Positions 30,208 through 36,938 of a DNA stretch of 36,938 nucleotides are shown piece after piece. Numbering within the stretch: the stretch's first letter is position 1; each line of letters begins with the position of its first letter. Position numbers and translations under genes: made by a program. Where the stretch lies: the NCBI GenBank assembly GCA_902779675.1, contig CACZCK010000027.1, forward strand, positions 1-36,938. The letters are read 5' to 3'. Under the pieces are notes generated by a model. That model saw only the letters and a list, made by a program, of their open reading frames with translations. It had not been told where the DNA came from and made no database searches. The DNA is from an uncultured Coriobacteriaceae bacterium (GTDB lineage Bacteria; Actinomycetota; Coriobacteriia; Coriobacteriales; Atopobiaceae).

Positions 30208-30594
30208 CTACACGCAGCCGTCACCCGCGCCCGGCAGGGCCACCTCGCGATAGAAGCAGCTGCGATGGCCCGTATGGCACGCTGGTCCGGGAGAGTCGAC
30301 GACCGCAACCAGCGTGTCGGCGTCGCAATCCACCAGCAGTCGCTTGACCCGCTGCATGTTTCCGCTGGTAGCGCCCTTGTTCCAAAGCTCCTGCCGCGAA
30401 CGCGACCAGAACCACGTAGTGCCCGTCTCGAGCGTGAGCCGCAACGACTCCTCGTTCATCCACGCCACCATCAGCACCTCGCCGGTGCCCTCCTGCTGTA
30501 CCACGCAGGCAATGAGTCCAGCCGCGTCAAGCTTCAGCTCGAGTTCGCCCACCGAGACGATGCCAACCGGCTCCCCCGCGTACGTTTTGCTCAC
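30208..30594 (-). CDS. hisI: Phosphoribosyl-AMP cyclohydrolase
   Basis: Opens the purine ring of phosphoribosyl-AMP, the third step of histidine synthesis; Zn/Mg-dependent dimer. 128 aa from GTG 30594; a GTG three codons earlier (30603) is an alternative but lies only two bases from the GGGGAG site. Motifs: [11 protein letters not shown] (41-51), [20 protein letters not shown] (60-79), metal-binding DCDAD (89-93), and the CHTGHRSCF pair (C106, C113). It is the single-domain form: there is no HisE domain after it, and no hisE in the window. Last gene of the his operon, 87 bases after hisF. The hydrolase gene downstream has its own spacing and possible promoter (extended -10 at 30099-30107). 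Confidence 0.95.
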   Translation of the reverse strand: MSKTYAGEPVGIVSVGELELKLDAAGLIACVVQQEGTGEVLMVAWMNEESLRLTLETGTTWFWSRSRQELWNKGATSGNMQRVKRLLVDCDADTLVAVVDSPGPACHTGHRSCFYREVALPGAGDGCV

Positions 30595-30681
30595 CAAATG
30601 CACCTCTCCCCTACAACGTTTGTCCACACATGCCGAACCGACAACCGAAGGCCTCGGGGACGCCAAGGAGCCGTCCTGCGA

Positions 30682-31449
30682 CTAGAAGTCGAGACGCACG
30701 GGGATCCCCTGGGCGGCCATGTACTCCTTCACCTGACGGATGCTGTAGGTACCAAAGTGGAAGACGCTGGCCGCCAGCACGGCGTCCGCCTCGCCCTCGA
30801 TGACCCCCTCGGCAAAGTGCTCCAGCGACCCAACGCCACCCGAGGCGATGACCGGGATGGGCACAGCGCGGGCCACCGTGCGCGTGAGCGCCAGGTCGAA
30901 GCCCTCCTTGGTGCCATCGCGGTCCATGCTGGTAAGCAGAATCTCGCCGGCACCGCGACGCGCGGCCTCCTGGGCCCACTCCACAGCGTCGATGCCGGTG
31001 GCCACGCGGCCGCCCGCCAGGTAGACCTCCCACTTGTCTGCCTTGCCAACGCGCTTTGCATCGATCGCACAGATGACCGCCTGGCTGCCGAAGGCCGCCG
31101 CAGCTACCGAGATGAGCTCGGGGTTCTTGACCGCCGCGGAGTTGACCGACACCTTGTCGGCACCGGCGGCGACCATCTTCGTCATGCCGGCCAGGTCGCG
31201 GAAGCCGCCGCCAACCGTATAGGGGATGCGCAGCTCCTCAGCGGCGTGCGACGCCAATTCGATGGTCGTGGAACGGTCGTCGGAGGTGGCCGTGATGTCC
31301 AGGAAGATGACCTCGTCGGCACCCTCGCGGTCATAGACACTCGCGAGCTCCACCGGGTCGCCCGCATCCACGAGGTTGACGAAGTTGACGCCCTTGACCA
31401 CGCGACCGTCCTTGACGTCGAGGCAGGGTATGACGCGCTTGGTTAGCAT
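30682..31449 (-). CDS. hisF: Imidazole glycerol phosphate synthase, cyclase subunit
   Basis: TIM-barrel partner of HisH; joins ammonia to PRFAR to give imidazole glycerol phosphate and AICAR. 255 aa. ATG 31449 with a perfect AGGAGG. Catalytic Asp residues are at D11 ([14 protein letters not shown]) and D130 (ICAIDAKRV). Phosphate motifs TVGGGFRD (78-85) and [13 protein letters not shown] complete the barrel. It follows hisA after 64 bases, the largest gap in the operon. Confidence 0.98.
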   Translation of the reverse strand: MLTKRVIPCLDVKDGRVVKGVNFVNLVDAGDPVELASVYDREGADEVIFLDITATSDDRSTTIELASHAAEELRIPYTVGGGFRDLAGMTKMVAAGADKVSVNSAAVKNPELISVAAAAFGSQAVICAIDAKRVGKADKWEVYLAGGRVATGIDAVEWAQEAARRGAGEILLTSMDRDGTKEGFDLALTRTVARAVPIPVIASGGVGSLEHFAEGVIEGEADAVLAASVFHFGTYSIRQVKEYMAAQGIPVRLDF

Positions 31450-31513
31450 GTGCTCCTCCTGAGCGTTTGCGGGGCGGCGGGAACGCCCGCTCCCCGGGAT
31501 GGACCATGGCGGG

Positions 31514-32248
31514 TCAGCAGAGAACGGCGAGCGCCTCCTCGAGGGTGAAGGCCCCCTCGTACAGGGCCCTGCCGCAGATGGCACCCTCGATGACGCCATC
31601 GCCGAGTGCGGCGAGCGAGCGCAGGTCGTCGAGCGTCGCAATGCCGCCCGAGGCAACCACCGGGAATCCCGCGACCTCGGCGATGTGCTGATATGCCTGC
31701 GCGTCGATGCCCGTCTGCATGCCATCGCGCGCGACGTCGGTAAAGACCAGGTGGCGGTACCCAAGCGAGACGAGCTCGCCCACAAGCTCGTCGGCCTTCA
31801 CGCCGGCACCCTCACGCCAGCCGTTGACGCGGACCATGCCGTCGCGGGCGGCCACGTCGGCCACCAGCAGTTCGCCATAGCGACGGGCCGCCTCGCGGGC
31901 AAAGTCTCGGTCGCGCACGAGCGCCGTTCCCACTGCGATGCGCTGCGCACCGGCCAAGGCCAGGCGCTCGATGGCCTCAAGGCTGCGCACGCCACCACCC
32001 GTATCGACACGGATGCCCGGCACGGCGCAGATACCCTCAATGGCCGCACGATTGAGCGCAAGCGCCTCCTCATCCTCCTCGAAGGTTGCCGAAAGGTCGA
32101 CCACATGGATCCAGGTGGCCCCGCGACGCGCGAAGTCCCGTGCGACTGCGACGGGGTCGGTGGCGTATACGTCCATCTGCGCGCGGTCACCGCGGCGAAG
32201 GCGCACCACCTGACCCGCCACGAGGTCAATGGCAGGGAACAGGATCAT
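31514..32248 (-). CDS. hisA: Phosphoribosyl-formimino-AICAR-P isomerase
   Basis: TIM-barrel isomerase converting ProFAR to PRFAR. 244 aa. ATG 32248 lies two bases after the hisH stop with GAGGGG inside hisH. Catalytic Asp in MILFPAID (D8), [15 protein letters not shown] and [12 protein letters not shown] (with the second catalytic Asp), [13 protein letters not shown]. It shows the half-barrel symmetry typical of HisA/HisF. An extended frame upstream to 32482 overlaps hisH and is rejected. Confidence 0.97.
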   Translation of the reverse strand: MILFPAIDLVAGQVVRLRRGDRAQMDVYATDPVAVARDFARRGATWIHVVDLSATFEEDEEALALNRAAIEGICAVPGIRVDTGGGVRSLEAIERLALAGAQRIAVGTALVRDRDFAREAARRYGELLVADVAARDGMVRVNGWREGAGVKADELVGELVSLGYRHLVFTDVARDGMQTGIDAQAYQHIAEVAGFPVVASGGIATLDDLRSLAALGDGVIEGAICGRALYEGAFTLEEALAVLC

Positions 32249-32250
32249 GG

Positions 32251-32904
32251 CTAGCCCCTCACGTAGCGGACGAAGTTGGACAGGATGCGCAGGCCCGTTG
32301 CCGACGACTTCTCGGGGTGGAACTGCACGCCAAAGACGTTGTCCTGCCAGATAGCCGAGGCAAAGGTGCGGGTGTAGTGCGTGTTGGCCGCAACGATGTC
32401 CGTGTCGACATCGTCGGAGGCAGCATAGGAGTGCGTGAAGTAGACGTTGGACCCCTCGGGCACGTCGACGAACAGCGGGCACTGGCGGCCGTGCTCGGTG
32501 AGGTGCAGCTGGTTCCAGCCCACGTGCGGCACCTTGAGGCGCGTTGACTCAAGGCGTGTCACCGAGCCGGAGAGCACGCCCAAGCCGGGCACCCAGCCAT
32601 TGCCCCAGGCGTCTGAGGTGTGCTCGGAGCCGCGCGAGAAGGGCAGCTGCAGGCCCAGGCAGATGCCCAGGAAGGGCACGCTGCGCCGGATGGCGCCTAC
32701 CACGGCGTCAGCCTGACCCGAGCAGCGCATGTAGCTCATGGCGTCCTCGAAGCTGCCCACGCCCGGCAGGATGATGCCCGACGCCTCAGAGATGGTGCGC
32801 GGGTCGTCGCTCACGACAACATCGGCGCCAACGGCCGAGCAGCTACGGGCGACGGACAGCAGGTTTCCCTTGTGGTAGTCGACCACCACCAGCTCGTGCG
32901 CCAT
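32251..32904 (-). CDS. hisH: Imidazole glycerol phosphate synthase, glutaminase subunit
   Basis: Class I glutamine amidotransferase that feeds ammonia to HisF. 217 aa from ATG 32904, whose first base is the last base of the hisB stop (TGATG), so translation is coupled; a GTG one codon earlier is possible. Nucleophile Cys is C82 (FLGICLGLQ), His and Glu in QFHPEKSS (H196, E198). GVGSFEDAMSYM and VPHVGWNQLHL are further family motifs. Intact. Confidence 0.97.
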   Translation of the reverse strand: MAHELVVVDYHKGNLLSVARSCSAVGADVVVSDDPRTISEASGIILPGVGSFEDAMSYMRCSGQADAVVGAIRRSVPFLGICLGLQLPFSRGSEHTSDAWGNGWVPGLGVLSGSVTRLESTRLKVPHVGWNQLHLTEHGRQCPLFVDVPEGSNVYFTHSYAASDDVDTDIVAANTHYTRTFASAIWQDNVFGVQFHPEKSSATGLRILSNFVRYVRG

Positions 32905-33491
32905 CACAGCACCCCCTTGGTGGATGGCACGTCAGTGACGCGCGGGTCCGACTCCACAGCGGCGCGCAGCGCCCGCGCGCATGCCTTGAACGTAGCCTCA
33001 AGGATGTGATGCGCATTCTCGCCGCAGAGCTCGCGCAGGTGCAGGGTGATGCCCGCATCGCGCGCAAAGCCCGCAAAGAACTCGTGGCCGAGCTCGGTAT
33101 CGAAGGTGCCCACCTTCTGGGGACCGATGGGCACGTCCCAGAACAGCTCGCCACGCCCGGAGATGTCGACCGCCGCCAGCACGAGCGCCTCGTCGAGCGG
33201 CACGCACACGTCGCCAAAGCGCCTGATGCCCGCCTTGTCGCCCAAGGCCTGGCGCAAGGCCTGCCCCAGCGCAATGCCCACGTCCTCAACCGTGTGGTGG
33301 TCGTCCACCCAGGTGTCACCCTTGCAGTGCACGGTGAGGTCGATCAGGGAGTGGCGCGAGAGGGCCGTGAGCATGTGGTCGAAGAAGCCCACGCCCGTGT
33401 CGATGTCGTGTGTGCCCGACCCGTCGAGGTCAACCTCGACGAGGATGTCGGTCTCGCCGGTCTTGCGCTTTATCGTTGCCGTCCTGCTCAT
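32904..33491 (-). CDS. hisB: Imidazoleglycerol-phosphate dehydratase
   Basis: Removes water from imidazole glycerol phosphate; Mn-dependent 24-mer. 195 aa, the single-function form without the phosphatase domain found in enterobacteria. ATG 33491 overlaps the hisC stop by four bases (ATGA) with AAGGAGG upstream. Metal-binding His motifs: [16 protein letters not shown] (34-49), [14 protein letters not shown] (64-76 area), and [15 protein letters not shown] separate histidinol-phosphatase would be required; none is in the window. Confidence 0.98.
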   Translation of the reverse strand: MSRTATIKRKTGETDILVEVDLDGSGTHDIDTGVGFFDHMLTALSRHSLIDLTVHCKGDTWVDDHHTVEDVGIALGQALRQALGDKAGIRRFGDVCVPLDEALVLAAVDISGRGELFWDVPIGPQKVGTFDTELGHEFFAGFARDAGITLHLRELCGENAHHILEATFKACARALRAAVESDPRVTDVPSTKGVL

Positions 33492-34579
33492 GCTACCTCC
33501 TTCACGAGAGATGCGATGGCATCTGTCAACTCGTCGTTCTCCGTCGGGGTGCCCACCGTGACGCGCAGGCAGTCTTCGAGCCCGGGAGCCGAGGAGAAGT
33601 CGCGCACCAGGATGGAGTACTTGTCGCGCAGGCGGGCGCGCACGATGCCGGCATGCGGCACGCGCACCAGCAGGAAGTTGCCCTGGCTCGGCCACACGTG
33701 CACCCCCTCGATGGCACCGAGTGCTGCAGCCAGCCGCTCCCGCTCGCTGCGGATCGTATCGATGGTGGGCCTAAAGACGCCGCGCATGGAAGTCACGACC
33801 TGTGCTGCGGCCTGCGCAAACACGTCGGCGGTGTAGGGCTGGCGCACCGCGCCGAGCACCTCGATGATGTCGGGCGCCGCGAGCACGTAGCCCACGCGCA
33901 CGCCCGCCAGACAGAAGGCCTTGGAGTAGGTGTGCAGTATGACGAGGTTGTCGTGAGTCGCAAGCAGGTGCTCGCACGACACGCCTTCGTCGGAGAACTC
34001 GGTGTAGGCCTCGTCGATCATCACGATCCCGGGACAGGCCTCGCACAGGCGCGCCGCGTCGTCAGGCGCGATCACGTTGCCCGTGGGGTTGTTGGGCGAG
34101 GTCACGATGACCATGTCGGCCGTGCGCGCCATGGCGAGCAGCGCGGTCATGTCGAGCTCGAAGGTCTCGGGGTCACGCCAGCAGCGCACCACGCTCGTAC
34201 CCAGCATGCGCGAGTAGATGTCGTACACCGTGAAGGTGGGCGGGCAGTCGACGAGCCGCTTGCCGGGGCCGCCGAACGCCAGGAAGAAGTTGAAGAGCAG
34301 CTCGTCGCCACCGTTGCCCACGCACACGTTCTCGCGACGCACGCCATGCCAGGTGGCAATCTGGTCGCGCAGCTCGTTGGACATCGGATCTGGGTAGCGG
34401 TTGGTAGGCGTCGCCGCGATGGCCTCGTTGATGGCCGCACGCACCTTGGCCGGCATGTCGTAGGTGTTCTCGTTGGCCGAGAGGTTGATCCTGCACGGCG
34501 TGAAGTTGGGGTCGTAGGGGCTCAGGCTGGCCACGTCGTCGCGCACCAGCGAGCGCACCCGCTTGGAGAGGCCCGCCAT
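33488..34579 (-). CDS. hisC: Histidinol-phosphate aminotransferase
   Basis: PLP enzyme that converts imidazole acetol phosphate to histidinol phosphate using glutamate. 363 aa. ATG 34579 lies three bases after the hisD stop; GGGGGAG upstream. Landmarks: [13 protein letters not shown] (31-43), NGGDELL (89-95), [10 protein letters not shown] (159-168), PLP Asp in [10 protein letters not shown], and Schiff-base Lys K220 in [16 protein letters not shown]. Belongs to class I/II fold; HisC is preferred over other members because of context and the NENTY motif. Confidence 0.98.
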   Translation of the reverse strand: MAGLSKRVRSLVRDDVASLSPYDPNFTPCRINLSANENTYDMPAKVRAAINEAIAATPTNRYPDPMSNELRDQIATWHGVRRENVCVGNGGDELLFNFFLAFGGPGKRLVDCPPTFTVYDIYSRMLGTSVVRCWRDPETFELDMTALLAMARTADMVIVTSPNNPTGNVIAPDDAARLCEACPGIVMIDEAYTEFSDEGVSCEHLLATHDNLVILHTYSKAFCLAGVRVGYVLAAPDIIEVLGAVRQPYTADVFAQAAAQVVTSMRGVFRPTIDTIRSERERLAAALGAIEGVHVWPSQGNFLLVRVPHAGIVRARLRDKYSILVRDFSSAPGLEDCLRVTVGTPTENDELTDAIASLVKEVA

Positions 34580-34582
34580 CTC

Positions 34583-35983
34583 CTACTCCCCCGCACCAGA
34601 CAGGTTGGGCACACCCGGAGCATCGAGCGTGCGCGGCCAGGCCGTGGCCATGGCGTCCTCGCAGGCGGCGATGGGGTCGGCGAAAGACTCCGTACCCTGC
34701 TCGACCAGCCTGCGCCGCATGCCCACCGACAGCGCGTGAGCCCACAGGCCCTCGGCTTGCGCCAGCGCCTGGACCGCCGGGGCGTCGGTTGCCAGACCCT
34801 CGGGCGTATAGCTGATCACGCTGGAACGCTTCTGGAAGTCGTAGACGCCGAGCGGGTTGGAGAAGGTCGCCGTGCCGCCCGTGGGCAGCGTGTGGTTGGG
34901 GCCGGCCACGTAGTCGCCGAGGGGCTCGGAGCTCCAGGGGCCCACAAAGATGGCACCCGCGTTCTTGATGCGGCCTACCAGCGCCATGGCCTCGGGACAA
35001 TGCAGCTCGAGGTGCTCCGGCGCGATGAGGTTGACGGCATCGATGGCCGCGTCGAGCGAGGCACAGGTCACGATGATGCCGTGGTCGTCGAGAGAGGCAC
35101 GAGTGATCTCCTCGCGCGGGCTCTGGCTCACCAGCCGCTCGATGGCCCCCGTCACGCGCCCTGCGAGGCTCGTGTCGGTGGTTACGAGGTAGCAGGTGGC
35201 AAGCGGGTCATGCTCCGCCTGGGCCATGAGGTCGGCCGCAACCACCACTGGGTCTGCCGTCTCGTCGGCGAGCACGCACACCTCGGAGGGACCGGCCACC
35301 ATGTCGATGCCCACGTCGCCCGAAACGTAGCGCTTGGCCGCAGCCACGAAGGCGTTGCCTGGTCCCACGATCTTGGCCACACGAGGGATGGTCTCGGTGC
35401 CGTATGCCACGGCGCCGATTGCCTGGGCGCCGCCGACGGCATAGACCTCGTCGACGCCCGCGAGGGCAGCGGCGGCCAGCGTGTAAGCCGAGAGTGACCC
35501 ATCGCGCTGGGGCGGCGTGACCATGATCACGCGCTCGACGCCCGCGACCTTGGCGGGGATGACGTCCATGAGCACCGTGGAGGGATACTGGGCACGACCG
35601 CCCGGTACATACACCGCCGCGGAGGGCACCGGCGTCACCTGAACGCCGAGCAGTGTTCCGTCGGGGCGAGTCGTGAACCACGACTGCTCGCGCTCGCGCT
35701 CGTGGAAGTCAGAGATCTGGCGGTGCGCCAGGCGCAGCGCCTCGAGGAACTCTGGGTCGACCATGTCGAGCGCGCCTTGCACGACCTCCTGCGGCACCAA
35801 AAAGCTGTCGGGGCAAGCCCCGTCGAAACGCATGCAGTACTCGCGTACCGCCTCGTCGCCGTGCTCGCGCACGTCGTCGACAATGGCCTGCGCGCTCTGC
35901 TCGATGTCGCGCGGGAGGGCTCCCGTGCGCCTCAGGTCTGCGATGGTCAGACGCTCGTCACCTGCCAGGACAATCTCACGCAT
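34583..35983 (-). CDS. hisD: Histidinol dehydrogenase
   Basis: Zn-dependent enzyme for the last two oxidations, histidinol to histidine with two NAD. 466 aa, slightly longer than the usual 430. ATG 35983 follows GGAGTAGCTC, three bases after the hisZG stop. Landmarks: YVPGGRAQYPSTVLMDVIPAKVAGV, the family signature GDVGIDMVAGPSEVCVLADETADP, LIAPEHLELH with catalytic Glu/His, and VGPWSSEPLGDYVAGPNHTLPTGGTATF near the end. The extra length is a C-terminal tail of about 30 residues (after VDDIAACED-like MATAWPRTL). Confidence 0.97.
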   Translation of the reverse strand: MREIVLAGDERLTIADLRRTGALPRDIEQSAQAIVDDVREHGDEAVREYCMRFDGACPDSFLVPQEVVQGALDMVDPEFLEALRLAHRQISDFHEREREQSWFTTRPDGTLLGVQVTPVPSAAVYVPGGRAQYPSTVLMDVIPAKVAGVERVIMVTPPQRDGSLSAYTLAAAALAGVDEVYAVGGAQAIGAVAYGTETIPRVAKIVGPGNAFVAAAKRYVSGDVGIDMVAGPSEVCVLADETADPVVVAADLMAQAEHDPLATCYLVTTDTSLAGRVTGAIERLVSQSPREEITRASLDDHGIIVTCASLDAAIDAVNLIAPEHLELHCPEAMALVGRIKNAGAIFVGPWSSEPLGDYVAGPNHTLPTGGTATFSNPLGVYDFQKRSSVISYTPEGLATDAPAVQALAQAEGLWAHALSVGMRRRLVEQGTESFADPIAACEDAMATAWPRTLDAPGVPNLSGAGE

Positions 35984-35986
35984 GAG

Positions 35987-36938
35987 CTACTCCTTGTTCC
36001 TCGAGACGATGGCGGCCAGGCGCTCCGACAGCTCACGGATGCGCGGGTCACTGCGGTAGGCAGCCGGACCGGAGAAGAAGCGGGCGGTGCACTCGAGCAC
36101 CTCGTCCACGACGACCAGGTCGTTCTCGGCCAGCGTGGTGCCCGTCGCCGTGATGTCAACGATGCGGTCGGTCATGCCCACGATGGGCCCGAGCTCGATG
36201 TTGCCGTGCAGCTGGACGATGTCGACCTGCTGGCCGATGCGGTCGTAATAGGCGCGGGTGATGCGCGGGTACTTGGTGGCCACGCGCACCGTGCCACGCC
36301 AGGCGTAGGCTCGCTCAGCCGCACCCAAGTGTGCCGCGGGCTCGGCCACCACAAAGCGGCAGCCGCCAAAGCGCAGGTCGACGAGCTGCACCAGGTCGAC
36401 GTCTGCTTCGATGACCGAGTCGCTTCCACAGATGCCGCAGTCGGCGCCACCATGCGCCACAAACACTGGGGCGTCCTGAGCGCGCACGATCACGTACTCG
36501 ACGTCACCGGAGGGGATGATGAGGCGCCGCCCCGGGTCCTTGAGCTCATCGGTGGGAAGCCCTGCCTGCCCGAGCAGGCGCACGGCGTCCTTGAACAGGC
36601 CGCCCTTGGGCACGGCGACGCGCAGGGGCCGCTCGGCGACACGCACCCCCGGCGTCACCACGCCGGACTCGCCCTGCTCGCCAAGCACCTCCTGGAGACG
36701 CTCGAGCGAGAGCATGAAGCCGCAGGCGGCCACCCCGGACAGACCATAGTGCTCGAGCACCGCGTCGTAGCGACCGCCCGAGGCGATGGCCGCGGTGATC
36801 CCCTCGGCATAGCCCTTGAAGATGACGCCGGTGTAGTACTCGAACGAGTTCATGACGGAGAAGTCGAAGCGCAGTACGCCCTCGCTGGCGAGGCTGCCCA
36901 GGTCTGCCACGAGTGCGCGCAGCTCGGTGGTGCCGCGC
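35987..36938 (-). CDS. hisG: HisZ-HisG fusion: ATP phosphoribosyltransferase regulatory plus catalytic domains (5' end missing)
   Basis: First step of histidine synthesis, ATP plus PRPP to phosphoribosyl-ATP. The frame is open to the window edge, so the start is not seen (an internal GTG at 36910 is not the real start). Two proteins that are usually separate lie in one chain. The first is the C-terminal part of a HisZ domain (histidyl-tRNA-synthetase-like), with LRFDFSVMNSFEYYTGVIFKGY and the motif IASGGRYDAVLEHYG. A linker of about 15-20 residues (coding about 36625-36680) follows. Then comes a short-form HisG from RPLRVAVPKGGLFKDAV to the end, with GADCGICGSDSV and GMTDRIVDITATGTTL. In the HisG start, the usual PKGRL reads PKGGL, replacing an Arg. 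Short HisG enzymes need HisZ; the fusion ties both at 1:1. Confidence 0.93.
   Translation of the reverse strand, partial: RGTTELRALVADLGSLASEGVLRFDFSVMNSFEYYTGVIFKGYAEGITAAIASGGRYDAVLEHYGLSGVAACGFMLSLERLQEVLGEQGESGVVTPGVRVAERPLRVAVPKGGLFKDAVRLLGQAGLPTDELKDPGRRLIIPSGDVEYVIVRAQDAPVFVAHGGADCGICGSDSVIEADVDLVQLVDLRFGGCRFVVAEPAAHLGAAERAYAWRGTVRVATKYPRITRAYYDRIGQQVDIVQLHGNIELGPIVGMTDRIVDITATGTTLAENDLVVVDEVLECTARFFSGPAAYRSDPRIRELSERLAAIVSRNKE

Noticed and set aside
31514..32482. Longer hisA starting at 32482
   Set aside because: It would overlap hisH by over 200 bases; ATG 32248 has a ribosome site and gives the canonical N-terminus with the catalytic Asp at residue 8.
33410..35497. A 695-residue plus-strand frame over hisD-hisC
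   Set aside because: It is antisense to two fully conserved his genes, and such long frames are common opposite high-GC genes. Its Val/Gly/His-rich translation has no recognisable domain.

Overview
The window is high-GC DNA, densely packed and coded mostly on the minus strand. Its gene content points to the actinobacterial class Coriobacteriia, most like Olsenella, Atopobium or Collinsella. The evidence is an actinobacterial-type Rho with a long basic N-terminal extension, a uvrC-rapZ-whiA chain, a gap-pgk-tpiA operon, a fused hisZ-hisG gene and a peptidoglycan cross-bridge locus. The genus is an inference from gene content and composition; no 16S rRNA gene is present.

Layout. 1-1,624: end of a branched-chain amino-acid ABC permease (livH) and its lipoprotein binding protein. 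1,833-5,808: a single-pass membrane protein of unknown function with repeated RHFA motifs, then rho with four AT-hook-like repeats. 6,066-10,471: a double-domain MarR regulator, argS and pncB, separated by strong terminators. 10,537-13,118: a small tail-anchored coiled-coil protein, a PflX-like radical SAM protein and a WecA/TagO-type glycan-initiating transferase, read in the order transferase, radical SAM, small protein, and probably on into pncB. 13,228-13,409: a plus-strand structured RNA with its own promoter and terminator, assigned to 6S RNA. 13,410-15,510: an accessory, gene-poor, repeat-rich stretch. It carries one small conserved-looking protein, several families of inverted repeats and two convergent Nif11-type RiPP precursor genes. 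15,511-16,761: an MFS transporter next to those precursors. 16,912-19,996: glycolytic operon gap-pgk-tpiA. 20,171-27,525: a tightly spaced run reading FemAB-like transferase, D-aspartate-ligase-like ATP-grasp, DegT aminotransferase, uvrC, rapZ, whiA. 27,749-28,474: a divergently read aspartate/glutamate racemase. 28,761-30,056: a secreted NlpC/P60 hydrolase. 30,208-36,938: histidine operon hisZG-D-C-B-H-A-F-I, running off the right edge.

How genes work together. The racemase, ATP-grasp ligase and FemAB-like protein form a plausible pathway for making D-aspartate and attaching it, with possibly a second amino acid, to the peptidoglycan side chain. The NlpC/P60 hydrolase and the WecA/TagO enzyme are other envelope functions in the window. 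The his genes are overlapping or separated by a few bases and cover most of the pathway except HisE (phosphoribosyl-ATP pyrophosphatase) and, at the cut edge, the start of hisZ.

The most interesting candidates for undescribed biology are the orphan Nif11 precursor pair in its repeat-rich setting, the mixed FemAB plus ATP-grasp cross-bridge locus, the AT-hook Rho, and the RHFA-repeat membrane protein.
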